A DNA stretch of 64,000 bases from Ascarosepion bandense (Eukaryota; Mollusca; Cephalopoda; Sepiida; Sepiidae), in NCBI GenBank assembly GCA_037127315.1, contig JBBBDQ010000332.1, positions 1,231,001-1,295,000 of the forward strand. The letters are read 5' to 3'. Below the pieces are notes generated by a model, which saw only the letters and a program-made list of their open reading frames with translations, had not been told where the DNA came from and ran no database searches. A program made the position numbers and the translations under genes. This document shows, piece by piece, positions 10,201 to 21,147 of this stretch. Within the stretch, counting starts at the first letter, position 1, and every line of letters starts with the position of its first letter.

Positions 10201-10690
10201 CAGTCACTTTCTCACCGGCGCAAAATGGCTTCCCTGTGTCTATTCTACAAATACTTTCACAACTTCTGCTCTGATGAACTTAGCTCACTGGTGTCCCCTA
10301 TATATGAATTTACTCGAGCCACAAGATTAGCAACTAGGTCCCACCGTTTTACTGTGAAATCAATAAAATGTAAACACAAATTCTACTCCATCAGCTTCTT
10401 TTCTCGCGCTTCCCGCCTCTGGAATTTTCTTCCGTTTACTTGCTTTCCCGACAGCTACAATCTCCAAGAATTTAAATGAAAAGTCAATAGTCATCTCCTA
10501 TCTCACTAACCTGCATTCTCTCTCTCATGCTCCTTTCTTAGTCCACTCCACTCTCATCAGTAGTCTCATCGTTCTTTTACCCACTTCCTGACACCCTCTA
10601 TAACCTGTCACTCTTTCTCATAACTTTCCTTCTACAAAACAGTGGCAGTAAAATGCCTTGCTTGGGGCGATATGATTATAAAAAAAATCT
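10201..10690 (+). pseudogene. LINE-A 3' fragment (plus strand)
   Basis: A relatively clean reading of the LINE-A C-terminus: QSLSHRRKMASLCLFYKYFH, FTRATRLATRSHRFTVKSIK, then SRASRLWNFLPFTCFPDSYN, with a stop soon after NLQEFK. The 3' UTR runs to about 10690 and ends AATGCCTTGCTTGGGGCGAT, ATGATT and an A-rich tail. It is 5' truncated and lacks the endonuclease and reverse transcriptase domains. It shows the 3' end sequence that SINE-B shares. Confidence 0.8.
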
Positions 10691-10980
10691 ATTATCGCTC
10701 TTTCGGGTACTGATTGAACTTTCCTTCCTAAACTTTGTTTGAAGTAGTATGTAAAGTTTAAATATTGATCACATCATTACTTGCCTATTTTATAAACATG
10801 TGTTATCTAATTCCGCGGTTGCAGCTGTTGGAAGTATTCAAGTGATGTAGTTTTGTAATTTAGTAAAATTCTTTGTGATTCTGTAGAGCCAGTTTATGAG
10901 AACTGATATAGAATTTTCTTTTAAGGGTTATAAACACCAGTTCTCTTCCGATCACCGAAATTGAGCAACGTCACTGCCCA

Positions 10981-11009
10981 CTGAAGAGAGTCAATTTTAG
11001 ACTCGAAAC
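10981..11009 (+). ncRNA. Hammerhead-like core motif, copy 1
   Basis: CTGAAGA is followed by a 5-bp stem GAGTC / GACTC around loop AATTTTA, then GAAAC, which matches the hammerhead core and stem II. A GTC lies 9 nt further on. A good helix I or stem III is not visible, so activity is doubtful. The duplicate at 12388-12416 carries a compensating change in the first stem pair. Confidence 0.4.
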
Positions 11010-11221
11010 ATGTGCAGCGTCACAAATACCATTATGGACACTTAATGTATCATAACATGTATAATAACAACAACAATAAATATACACTTTAAAGAAAACG
11101 TTCACGGCTTCTCACACTTGCGAATACCAGGGGCTATAAGCTTGCATATGTGGGTGGTGTGATAAATAAAGGCTTGGAAGTGGAAATCATAGTGCCGTGT
11201 TCAATTTCCAGTCGGGTTCGT

Positions 11222-11665
11222 TATATTCACGGTATTTACATTATTCACACTATTGTCCTCATCTTTGTTGCTATTTGTAGGACGTTCCGGCTGTTGTACG
11301 CTCCAGTCTTCTTCAGATGCTAGGAATTTCGAATCGAACCTTTTATTACAATCACTGGGACACATGGCCCAGTGAATATAGAAGTTGGTTAGTTCCTGTG
11401 ACTTGACCAAAAGAGTTGTGTGTTCAATACCAGGTTACATCAGTGGTGAACAGGTAACTTACAGGGTTAGAGGGAGATAACTAATGACTACCAGAAGAGG
11501 CTCTAGGTAAGGAATAGAGTTAATCTACCCCAGTGATTGTAATGAAGGTTTTGGTTCGAAATTCCTCGCACTTGAAGAAGGTCGGAGCGTACAACAGCCG
11601 AAACATCGTACAAATGGCAACAAAGATGAGAACAATAGTCCGAATAATGTAAATACTGTAAATAT
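11222..11665. mobile_element. Element with 125-bp inverted ends and tRNA-like centre
   Basis: Left end (11222-11345) and right end (11540-11665) are imperfect inverted copies about 125 bp long. Each contains CAACAGCCG(A)AAC, GTCGGAGCGTAC and ATTTACATTATTC or their complements. The middle contains TGGCCCAGTGAATATAG (box A-like) and GTGTTCAATACC (box B-like), as in a tRNA-derived SINE. A shorter relative is at 19015-19280. No ORF is present. Transposition mechanism unknown. Confidence 0.5.
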
Positions 11666-11745
11666 TACCTCACCAAGTTATAATCATTCACGCACAAATG
11701 CCCTTTGGAAAGATATAAATCTATTTTTTCACCCTCGGCTGTGTA

Positions 11746-12350
11746 TTAGTTGTTGTGCTTACCGTGAGTGATTACAGATGCAAAAGAGGCTCTAGAGTCG
11801 CATGCGAACAGGTCTGTTAGCGCTAGTTGCATCCGAGTCTTCCGCATTAGCAACAGAGCAGCTTGGCATAAACAGATACAGGCTTCTCCGCAACTAGTCC
11901 AGATCCAGACCTTGTGGCAATTGTCTTATGTCAAGGCGACGGGAAAACTATCAGTCATTGTTGGCGAGACTCGGTATCATATGAAGATGGGAGTCTTAAC
12001 GCAACAAACACCACTGACCGATGAAAAGGATTATAGATAAGCAAATGCGACTAGAAGATAATTTTAACATACTAAAAAGGTAACTCCAGACCAAAATCAT
12101 TTCAAACTGGGGTAAGCACTTGATTCATTCATCTGTTTATTTATTATTTATTTATCTGTTTATCCATTTATACACGTGCTGATGAGAAAAAACACAGACC
12201 ATTCAACGTGCCAACATTTGATTTATTTTATCTTATTTTATTTTATTTTACTGATTTTATTTATTTTCTTATTTTTTCTACTTATTTATAAAACAACAAC
12301 TTGGCCATCAGAAACAAACTTAATTCAATACGTAAAGCCACAACTTTATT
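11746..12350. other. No recognised feature
   Basis: About 600 bp with a short open frame at 11768-12040 that resembles nothing I know. A (TTTTA)n-rich stretch lies near 12225-12275. No shared repeat was recognised. Confidence 0.4.
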
Positions 12351-12354
12351 TGCC

Positions 12355-12530
12355 TGAAGAGAGTCAATTGAGCAACGTCACTGCCCACTGAAGAAAGTCA
12401 ATTTTAGACTTGAAACATGTGCAGCGTCACAAATACCATTATGGACACTTAATGTATCATAACATGGATAATAACAACAACAATAAATATACACTTTCAA
12501 GAAAACGTTCACAGCTTCTCACACTTTTTA
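12355..12530 (+). repeat. Duplicate of the 10961-11118 segment
   Basis: About 160 bp nearly identical to 10961-11118, including a 5S-like scrap (TTGAGCAACGTCACTGCC), the hammerhead-like motif at 12388-12416, CATTATGGACACTTAATGTA and GAAAACGTTCACAGCTTCTC. The first stem pair of the hammerhead-like stem II changes from G-C to A-T, so pairing is retained. It is followed by a (TA)n tract at 12578-12616. Confidence 0.65.
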
Positions 12531-12574
12531 TTCTATACCAATTTCTCTTGTAGGAACAACCCTATTTCTTCCTC

Positions 12575-12618
<44 letters not shown>

Positions 12619-12888
12619 GGGTAGTTATGTGCGTGTGTTAGTAATTTGCTAAATAAAGACGATAAAAAGTTTACTTTCAACAATGCTGCTAATTTGGTCA
12701 GCTGTCTGGCTTCCCTGTCTAGTTCGTCACTATCTGATAACATTTTTAGGATATGGCAAAGAAACGCCTTCCTGTTTTTGTCTTTTAATGTGAAGAAATT
12801 AATTTATCAATGAATTGCACATCAAAGATTCAAGTCTGCTTAATCAGATAGAGGTTCTCCTCCACCAAATCATTCCGCTTTTTTCAGT

Positions 12889-13037
12889 TTGATCTTTTGT
12901 TTAATTTCCTTTGTTTTTTTCTTTATTTCAGATTTCTTTCTTTCTTCCTATTTCAGATTTATTTCAAATTTCTTTTTTACTCTCTATTTCAGTTTTCTTC
13001 CTATTTATTTCTCTCTCTTAATTTTAGATTCTCTCTA

Positions 13038-13068
<31 letters not shown>

Positions 13069-13160
13069 ATCTCAGATTTCTTCCTTTCTCTCTATTTCAG
13101 ATCTCTTTCTCTCTTTATTTCAGATTTCTTTCTCTCTATTTCAGATATCTATCCCTCTTT
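12889..13160. repeat. Pyrimidine-rich minisatellite, left part
   Basis: Irregular units ending TTTCAGATTTC, the same unit as the array at 13463-14450, with a (CT)n run at 13037-13068. The array is interrupted by a SINE at 13166-13465. Confidence 0.8.
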
Positions 13161-13165
13161 TTGGG

Positions 13166-13465
13166 ATGTGCGTTGTGGTGCATTGGATATCGGCTCGGAA
13201 CGAGAAATCAGGGAGCCGAGTTCGAATTCCAGCTAAATCATTGTATTCACTTACGCGCAAATACCCTTGGGAAAGGTATTAACCCATCCCTTCCCTCCAG
13301 TTATGGGTTAAATAACAGGCCAGATTTGGTTCCATAGCCTTGGCTAGCAACCAGTCTACCGCAGAAAGCAATGGCAACCTACTGCGGGATAATTTTCTGC
13401 CCAGTCATTCATGCCTATTTCGAGACATGATGGCCCAAGCGTGTTTCACGTATGGCACTTAAATG
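13166..13465 (+). mobile_element. tRNA-derived SINE-A inserted in the minisatellite
   Basis: Full-length SINE-A. The tRNA-like head has box A-like GTGGTGCATTGGATATCGG and box B-like GAGTTCGAATTCC. The body includes CTTACGCGCAAATACCCTTG, CTCCAGTTATGGGTTAAATA and CTACCGCAGAAAGCAATGGC, and ends near TATGGCACTTAA. Flanking ATCCCTCTTTT (13151) and ATCCCTCTCTTT (13466) look like an imperfect target-site duplication, dating the insertion after the array had formed. No coding capacity. Confidence 0.8.
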
Positions 13466-13476
13466 ATCCCTCTCTT

Positions 13477-14450
13477 TAGATTTTTTCTTTCTCTCTATTT
13501 CATAATTCTTTCTTTCTCTCTCTATTCAGATTTGTTTCTTTCTCTCTATTTCAGATTTCTTTCTTTCTTTCTTTCTCTCTATTTCAGATTTCTTTCTTTC
13601 TTTCTCTCTATTTCAGATTTCTTTCCTTCTCTTCTTCTTTCTTTCTTTCTTTCTCTCTATTTCAGATTTCTTTCCTTTCTTTCTCTCTATTCAGATTTCT
13701 TTCTTTCTTTCTCATTTCAGATTTCTTTCTTTCTCTCTCTATTCAGATTTCTTTCTTTCTTTCTCTGTATTTCAGATTTCTTTCTTTCTTTCTTTCTTTC
13801 TCTCTCTATTCAGATTTCTTTCTTTCTCTCTATTTCAGATTTCTTTCTTTCTTTCTCTCTATTTCAGATTTCTTTCTTTCTTTCTTTCTCTCTATTTCAG
13901 ATTTCTTTCTTTCTTTCTCTCTCTATTCAGATTTGTTTCTTTCTCTCTCTATTCAGATTTCTTTCTTTCTTTCTCTCTATTTCAGATTTCTTTCTTTCTT
14001 TCTTTCTCTCTCTATTCAGATTTGTTTCTTTCTCTCTATTTCAGATTTCTTTCTTTCTTTCTCTCTATTTCAGATTTCTTTCTTTCTTTCCTTCTCTCTC
14101 TATTCAGATTTCTTTCTTTCTTTCTCTCTATTTCAGATTTCTTTCTTTCTCTCTCTATTCAGATTTCTTTCTTTCTTTCTCTGTATTTCAGATTTATTTC
14201 TTTCTTTCTTTCTCTCTCTATTCAGATTTCTTTCTTTCTCTCTATTTCAGATTTCTTTCTTTCTTTCTTTCTCTCTATTTCAGATTTCTTTCTTTCTTTC
14301 TTTCTCTCTATTTCAGATTTCTTTCTTTCTCTCTCTATTCAGATTTGTTTCTTTCTCTCTATTTCAGATTTCTTTCTTTCTTTCTTTCTCTCTATTTCAG
14401 ATTTCTTTCTTTCTTTCTCTATATTTCAGATTGTTTTCTCTCTATATAAA
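13477..14450. repeat. Minisatellite with polypyrimidine-CAG units
   Basis: About 970 bp of tandem units of roughly 22-34 bp, built from TTTCTTTCTCTCTATTTCAG then ATTTC. Each unit looks like a metazoan 3' splice site, a pyrimidine tract followed by TTTCAG. Frames of up to 328 residues (repeats of [11 protein letters not shown]) result from the repeat and are not a protein. Confidence 0.95.
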
Positions 14451-14640
14451 TATATCGAATTTTTCTCTCTCTATATATATATAAGATTTTTTTCTTTTTC
14501 TTTTTTAGATGTTATTCTCTCACTATCTCTCATTTAGATTCATTTCTCTCTCTCTCTCACTATTTAAGATTTCTTTCTTTCTCTCTATTTCAGATATTTT
14601 CCCTCAATTCTTGTTTTTTTTTATTTTGAATGTCTTTCGT
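14450..14640. repeat. Degenerate tail of the pyrimidine minisatellite
   Basis: CT- and TATA-rich units that decay away from the array consensus. Confidence 0.7.
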
Positions 14641-14845
14641 TTTTATTTTATCTTGTTCTCTCTTTTTTCGTATTTGCTGATTCATACTCTCCATGTTTCT
14701 GGATAGTGTAATTGTTAGCGATAAAAATAAATCAGCCAGCCGAGTTCACTACGTTCATTTTCTGCAAAAATGCCCTTCGTAAATTTACAAATCCAGCTAT
14801 TTTATCCCCTCTATGGAATAAATAGCAGAGCTGACTGGAGTTTTT

Positions 14846-14870
14846 CTCTCTCTCTCTCTCTTTCTCTCTC

Positions 14871-14938
<68 letters not shown>

Positions 14939-14940
14939 AC
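14846..14940. repeat. (CT)n microsatellite
   Basis: About 95 bp of CT with few interruptions. It is preceded at about 14725-14830 by a faint, degraded SINE-A-like segment (CCGAGTTCACTACG, AAATGCCCTTCG). Confidence 0.9.
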
Positions 14941-15800
14941 TGCACTGCAAGATAGATGGACACCTTCAGGATATCGTGCCGTCAACATATCACAGTTGGA
15001 AGGGCTACAGTATTGGTGTTGCGCACATAACCCAAATGAATTACGTGACTCGTGATATAAAGTGATTCTCTTCAAAGAGCCGGCACATCTATATATACTG
15101 GGACGGTAGAATTCCTCACATGCTCTCGAGGAAAAAAAAAATCGATAGTCCTTGCTCTCCAAAGCCGCACACACTCTACGACTGACGTTAATGCGACGGG
15201 GTCCAGGATTGAATGAACATTTAATTTTCGTATAAAAGATCTAGTTCCATTTTCGTATCATGACATTCCTGGGAGAGTATTTTGAAGGGGACTACGGCAC
15301 AATTACCCTAAGAATACTATTTGTCCGTTAACATTAATATTAAATGGATGCATTATTTTTCAACAGACCACATATTTATTTATTTATATTCTTGTAACCA
15401 TATTTTCTTATTTGGTTTTTGTGAATAACTCATCCCTAATGTACTGGTGCCATCCATGTCCCCCACCCCTAGACACACGCACACAATTCTTATTTGATCT
15501 TGATACATCTCGTATAGCAGGGATGAGTCTGCCAGGAGAACGGGTCACTTTCTTAAGAGCGGAATGCAAAAAGATTGAAATCATTTGATAACTTCTATGC
15601 ACTGTCGTTCATCAGGAGTGGGAAAGACGTTTTTTTTTCTTTTTATTTTCCACCCATCATCCACCCGCCAATAAGGTTTTTTTTTTGTGGGGGGGTAAAC
15701 ATTTTGGGTAGGCGTAGGGGAATAAACGTTTGAATTCGGTGCATTCGTGCCGATACTACGACAAAGACGACAGAGAGAGAACAAATAGAAAGACTTTATC
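14941..15800. other. No recognised feature
   Basis: About 860 bp of single-copy-looking sequence with short ORFs only. It contains a short poly-T plus G-run near 15670-15700. Confidence 0.4.
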
Positions 15801-15825
15801 GGATTAAATCCGATCAGGTCAGGTT

Positions 15826-17060
15826 TTGTTTTTGAATCTTTTCTTTTTTGGCTTTCTTCTACTTTTGTTTGTTTTGATTAATTCTTGTTTTGTTTCCTTC
15901 CTTTGTTTTAGAATGGACTCGCCTTTATTTTATGCACATTATTTACTGCATTCACGTAATTTCTTTCTATCTTTCTATCTTGTTTTTATCTTTTGCGTTC
16001 GTTCTTTTATTCTTTCTTTCTCTTTTAGCTTTCTTCTCTCTTTTGTTGTAGAATGGACTTCACGTTATTTTTTACACATTATTTACATATTTTTCTTTCT
16101 TTCTATTTTAACTTTATTTTTCCTTTAAATTTTAGATTTCTGTTTTTTTTTTAATTATCTATCTAATTTTCTAATTTTCATTCATTCTTCTCTCTCTTGT
16201 TTTAGAATGTACCTCCCGTTATCTGAGGTAGATTTTTAAGACACTTTCTTTCTTTGATTTTTTTCTTGCTTTCTTTCATTCATTCTTTCTTTTTTCTTTC
16301 TTTTTTTCTTTTTCTTTTTTCTTTCTTTCTTTCTATTTACATTTTTTCTTTTCCCTTTAAATTTCGTTTTTCTGTTTCTTTTTTTAATTATCTGAGAATT
16401 TATCTACCTAATTTTCATTCACCCTTCTCTCTTTTGTTTTAGAATGTACTTATCTGGGGTACATTATTTAAGACATACTTCTTTCTTTCTTTGATTTTGT
16501 CTTTCTTTTATTCTTCCTTTCTATTTTCTTTTCTTTGTTTTTGTTTTTTTCAGTTTAGCTTTCTTTTTTTCTTTCTTTTTTTCTATTCACATTTTTCTTT
16601 CTTTAAAGTTCAGTTTTGTGATTTTTATTATCTATCTATTTATCTAATTTCCATCCTTTCTTCTTTTTTGTTTTAGAATATACTTCGCATTATCTGAGGT
16701 ACATTATTTAAGACATTTTTTCTTTACCTTCTTTGATTTTGTACTTCTTTCAATCTTTCTTCCTTTCTGTTTCCTTTTCTTCTTTAAATTTTAAGTTTCT
16801 GTCATTTTTATCTCCCTTATTTACGACATCTTACTTGCTTCCATTCTTTCTTTCTTTCCTTTCTGTTTACTTTTCATTCTTTCTTTCTTCTTTAAATTTT
16901 AGGCTTCTGTCTTTTTTCCATCTATCTAAATATGTATCTTCTTTTTATTATATTACGGATGTTGCGTTTTCTTCTTTCTTTTTATTTATTTATTCTCATT
17001 CAGATTCTTTTTTCTTTTTTGTTTCTCTTTTTTTTTTTCATTTTAGCGAAGCAAAGTATT
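15826..17060. repeat. Pyrimidine-rich region with about 235-bp higher-order repeat
   Basis: T/C-rich sequence in which a diagnostic block (TTTTGTTTTAGAATGTAC, then TATCTGAGGTACATTATTTA and AAGACA) recurs near 16195, 16430 and 16670, with more diverged forms near 15905 and 16040. Spacing of about 235-240 bp suggests an old tandem array of long units inside a simple-sequence background. The open frames here are not genes. Confidence 0.7.
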
Positions 17061-17153
17061 AAGAAACAGGAAAAATTAACTGGCAACAAAAAAGATTCGA
17101 TTACTATGTATTATCAGTCATATATAGCATGGAATACCGGACAATTTTTTTTA

Positions 17154-17313
17154 TAATCGCGTCTCCCCAAGCAAGGTATTTTACTCCCACTTTAGAACAG
17201 GGGGTTACATAGGAGGTTATTTATGAGAAAGAGTGACAGGTTACAGGGGGGTGTCAGGAAGAGGGTAGAGAAAGAAATACTGCTGACAGTGGAGTGGACG
17301 AAGAAAGAAGCAT

Positions 17314-17348
<35 letters not shown>

Positions 17349-17450
17349 GAAGCAAGTTAGTGAGATAGGAGATGACTATTGACTTTACATTTAAGTTCTT
17401 AAAGATTGTAGCTGTTGGGAAAGCAAGTAAACGGGAGGGAATTAAAGAGA
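17154..17450 (-). pseudogene. LINE-A 3' UTR and C-terminal scrap
   Basis: Starts with the complement of the LINE-A end (CCCCAAGCAAGGTATTTTAC, GGGGGTTACATAGGAGG), followed by the UTR and the last residues of the C-terminal region. A (GA)n run lies at 17318-17348. 5' truncated. Confidence 0.7.
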
Positions 17451-17692
17451 AGACTTGAAGCAACAGATGTGATTCGACAGAAAGAATCTGAGAATATAAT
17501 GGTCGGAGCATGTGAGCAACGAGGAAGTTTTATAAAGAATAAAAGGAAAAAGGAAAACTTGAACATAAAATCAGAAAAAAAATTTTCTGGAATATAAATT
17601 AAGAACAGATGCTCTGGTTATTCACGGTAAATACTGACGGCAAGTGAACGAGAGTAACTTACCTAATCTGCTTTTTCCTCCCTTTTTTTAAT

Positions 17693-18345
17693 CGTTTCGC
17701 CCCAAGCAAAGCGGTACCGCCACTGATGAGCAAGGGGCTACATAGGTGAGTAAAAGTTCAAGCAAAAGGAGAGCGAAGAGAAAGACGAACCAGTTACAGG
17801 ATGTGTCAGAGAAAGGGCAAGAGAAGGATGGAAATACCGGTGTGATAACAGTTGCGAAGATAGAGTGAGAAAGGAAAAGAACAAGATACACGGGGTGATG
17901 TAGAAAGGGCGAGGGAAGGACTAGAGGCAAATGGATAACAGATGGGAATTGACATTGCATTTAAATCCCTGGGTGTTGTAGATGTCAGGAAAGAAAGTAT
18001 ACGGAAGGGAGTTACACAGGCGGGAAGTGCGAGAAAAGAAGCTGGTCGGGTAGAATTGTCAGCTGCATTTGGTTGTTCTAACTGTGAATGGGTGGGACTC
18101 TGTTGCCAGTCTGGTTGCTCGAATAAATTATTATTGAGTGGGGAACCAGTTACATAAGTTCGTCGGAGTAGAAGCCATGAAAATATTTGTCGAAGAGATA
18201 GAGGGAAGCCACATCCAGCCAGTGAGAAAGTGGCTGGAGTCGAGATGGATGGTCTGGACCGATCATATTACAGATTCTCCATTGGAACCTGTCGAGAACC
18301 CTAAGATAAACAGTAGGGGCGCCTGACCAGATATGACAATATACT
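17693..18345 (-). pseudogene. LINE-A 3' fragment
   Basis: Minus-strand LINE-A copy with its 3' end at 17693 (CGCCCCAAGCAAAGCGG) and its coding remnant up to about 18345, where VYLRVLDRFQWRICNMIGPD and LYLFDKYFHGFYSDEL can be read. The middle of the C-terminal domain is frame-broken. 5' truncated and inactive. Confidence 0.75.
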
Positions 18346-18499
18346 ATGCACGACGAAGGACACAACAGTAACTAGGAGAGATGGTGAAAAGAAAACACAT
18401 ACTAAGAGCTACAAAGGATAAGAAGTTATGGAGAACCATCATCGATTACGTCATGAGGGGCACGGCAAATAGAAGGAGCTTTTCCTGTAAAGTTCTCTT

Positions 18500-18770
18500 A
18501 AATACAACAAAAAGTAGACATTTACCTCGTTTCCCCACTGTGACATAAAGTGACACAAGGTCGAGTTTATGGTAGGGACCCCGAGCGCGTACGTTCGGGC
18601 CAGGGCCCAAAATTTGCCAGTCCCTAGAACTGTCAGTTCCGCTGGTCTCGGTGATGACCACCGAGCTACCCCTCTAGTGCAATAGGGTGGTGCAACCTCG
18701 AGCAGCTGGTCCCCGGGATCAGGTACGTCGGTATTTATTATTATTTTTCTCAAATGCGTCTCTGTCCACA
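18500..18770 (+). repeat. Dispersed repeat D, copy 1
   Basis: Shares GTGACACAAGGTC and GAGCGCGTACG blocks in the same order with the inverted copy at 48650-48845. It contains a short self-complementary stretch (GGTGATGACCACC) and, on the minus strand, a TAGCTCGGTGG sequence that resembles a tRNA box A, so a SINE is possible. No ORF. Confidence 0.45.
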
Positions 18771-19014
18771 GTCAGGGACACAACTGACCCAAACTCTGCC
18801 CGAAGATAGTGACGCAATGTGCTAGGCAAGTATATTTAACAGAAAATAACTTGCAAAACTTTTGCTCATCTATCCATAAAAATTTGATATTTAATAGTAT
18901 TATATTTTGATATGGTGGTGCTCAGTTAATTTGAATAATTTGTGGTTAGCTTCTTTCAGAAATTAAAAAGAAATATTATACCACCCTTTCTCTATATTTC
19001 TGAGATGAAGTAGT

Positions 19015-19280
19015 ATTTACATTATTCAGACTGCTTTCCTCATCTTTATTGCCATATTCACGACGTTTCGGCTGTTGCACGCTCCGGCCCTCTTTAGGAC
19101 ACATAACCCACAAAGAATTGCGTGTTCAATACCTGAATATAGCAGGAGTGAACAAATAACTTAGACAATCGCGTTAAAGGGAGATAATTAAAACATCCGG
19201 AAGTTGAATGATTCATGGAACAAGAACAATATACTCCAGTGATCAAAATAAAATGTTCGGTTCGAAATTCCAGTCACTTT
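19015..19280. mobile_element. Relative of the 11222-11665 inverted-repeat element
   Basis: Contains TATTTACATTATTC, the CGACGTTTCGGCTGTTGCAC block, a GTGTTCAATACC box B-like site and GGTTCGAAATTCC in the same order as the 11.2-11.7 kb element. It is more diverged and partly deleted. Confidence 0.5.
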
Positions 19281-20101
19281 AAGAACTTTTGTTGACAGAT
19301 TACCCAATCTTTATGGATTATTTTGTAGAACTTGAATTTTAAGGTTCATCTTCCTATTTTCTATGAGAATTTTATCATGTTTAAAACCCAACTTTCTCTT
19401 GTAATCATTCACTTGCTTTCACTTCAATATGGCTGAGATAGTTGTTCCTGCTGATAAATCACCATGTCCGTCATTATAAAATCTTTCAGAAGAAGCAGAC
19501 AGTGGAGAGGAAAAATGATCTGACGTCACTGGGTGGACTGAGAGATCAGCGACTCAGTCACACGCACGTAATGCGATTGATTATGGGTTTAATGATGATG
19601 CCCTATCCTATAGTGTTGATTAAAGAAGCAGCTGCCTCTTGCAGATGATTCATATTGAAATATTAATACACTACTAGACAGGAAATATTAATAAATATCT
19701 TGTCAGCAAACGAATCTTTGCAGGTGCTGACAATTCAGTAATAATAATAATTAGTTTGAGTCTGTGAAAATTTTACGGTTTTCTAATCTTAATATTCTGA
19801 TGAATCTTAATTCTTCCGTTAATGATTGAATAAACGCATGACAAATTCTATGACAATAAAATATACATAGAAATTCCCATATTGCATAATTGAATATTTG
19901 AACTTGACAACTTTAACAAAATTATGCAATAAAAATCATAAATATAAAATTCTCCCACTTCTTCCTTCATATCATTCATCCTTGAATACGGAGTGTTTGT
20001 CTCTTTTCTGTTCGTAATTATTCTCGTTTTCTCCATCATTCTCTTGATGCCTCTCTTTGTTGTCTTATTCTATCTTCCACTACAATGATTCTCTCCAGAA
20101 A

Positions 20102-20408
20102 TATCAGCCAGTTAAGTGCCATACGCGATACAGGCTTTGGGCGATCATGTTTCGAAAGAGACATGACTGACTGGGCAGAAGATTATCCCGCAGTAGGTTG
20201 CCATTGCTTCTGCGGTAGACTGCTTGCCGACCAAGGCTATAGAACCCAATCTGTCCTGTTATTTAACCCATAACTGGAAGGAAGAGACGGATTAATATCT
20301 TTCCCAAGGGTATTTGCGCATAAGTGAATACAATAAATTCAGCTGGAATTCGAACTCGGCTCTCCGATTTCTCGTTCCGAGCCGATATCCACTGGACCAC
20401 AACGCACA
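20102..20408 (-). mobile_element. tRNA-derived SINE-A (minus strand)
   Basis: Full-length copy. Read on the minus strand the head is GCGTTGTGGTCCAGTGGATA with GAGTTCGAATTCCAGC as box B, followed by the shared CTTATGCGCAAATACCCTTG and GGGTTAAATAACAGGACAG body, and ending with TGGCACTTAACTGGCTG. No ORF. Confidence 0.8.
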
Positions 20409-20414
20409 AATGTA

Positions 20415-21140
20415 TCCAAAAAATTGCTTAGTTATCCATTTACTCAAGGTTTCTAGGTAGGTTATGCGTTGTTTTTCTCTCTTCCTCGTTGTCTTCAATC
20501 CATTTTGTGAGTATCAAAATTAAAATTGACGTCAATAAGTAGTTATTATGATGTTTATATATTGCTTGTCTCTCTTCTGTTCGTAATCGTTCTCGTCTTC
20601 TTCTCTACCGTTCTTTTGCTGCCTCTCTTTGTTGTCTTATTCTTTCTTCCATTGCAATGATCTTCTTCGGAAATATAATGCATTTACAAAATACATCTAA
20701 CTTCATTAATAATAACAAAAGCGTGACACACGTATGTACCTAGGTAGGTATTACTGTATTTTAATATAATGACGACGACTTCCACAGCGAGACTTGAAAG
20801 ACCGGTTGGATAAAATATTAAAAATAAACGGATGAAAAGTATTTTTCATAGCTGTAGGAGAATCAAAATGAGGATAGAAAAAAAACAACACTTGAAATAC
20901 TATTTAAAGCACAAAAACGCTACAATACTGCTCTCTCTCTCTCTTTGTCTTTTTATAATAGATGATATATATTTTACAGTAATTCCCTTTTCGTTTTATA
21001 TTTCCTGTTCGACGTTTTCTTTCATTGATCATGCGTGTTTGTGTGTACGTCGTCCGGCGTTCCTATGCATAATCTTTTTTGTCTGTGTGTGCGTTCATAT
21101 CCCTTTCTAGAGCGTGACACACGTAGGTACTATGGTATTA
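20415..21140. other. No recognised feature
   Basis: Single-copy-looking AT-rich sequence with short ORFs. A short local duplication of GTTCGTAAT...TGTTGTCTTATTCT is shared between 20000-20080 and 20575-20660. Confidence 0.4.
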
Positions 21141-21147
21141 ATATATA

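Larger units (their letters stand above)
10933..11745 (+). mobile_element. Diverged 5S-tRNA composite SINE broken by two insertions
   Basis: Pieces of one composite SINE lie in order. A 5S-like block (CCGATCACCGAAATTGAGCA) is at about 10933-10970. The rest of the 5S-like end (GCGAATACCAGGGGCTATAA) begins at about 11116. The tRNA-like part, with GTGTTCAATTTCC, follows to about 11222. The body (CACGCACAAATGCCCTTTGG) lies at about 11690-11745. The first gap holds the hammerhead-like segment and the second holds a 440-bp inverted-repeat element. The order is seen; the nesting history is inferred. Confidence 0.55.

Noticed and set aside
13463..14537. Open frames of 171-328 residues, the longest in the window
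   Set aside because: They are translations of the CTTT/CTCTATTTCAG minisatellite in each of the three frames; all frames are open because the repeat lacks stops, so there is no gene.
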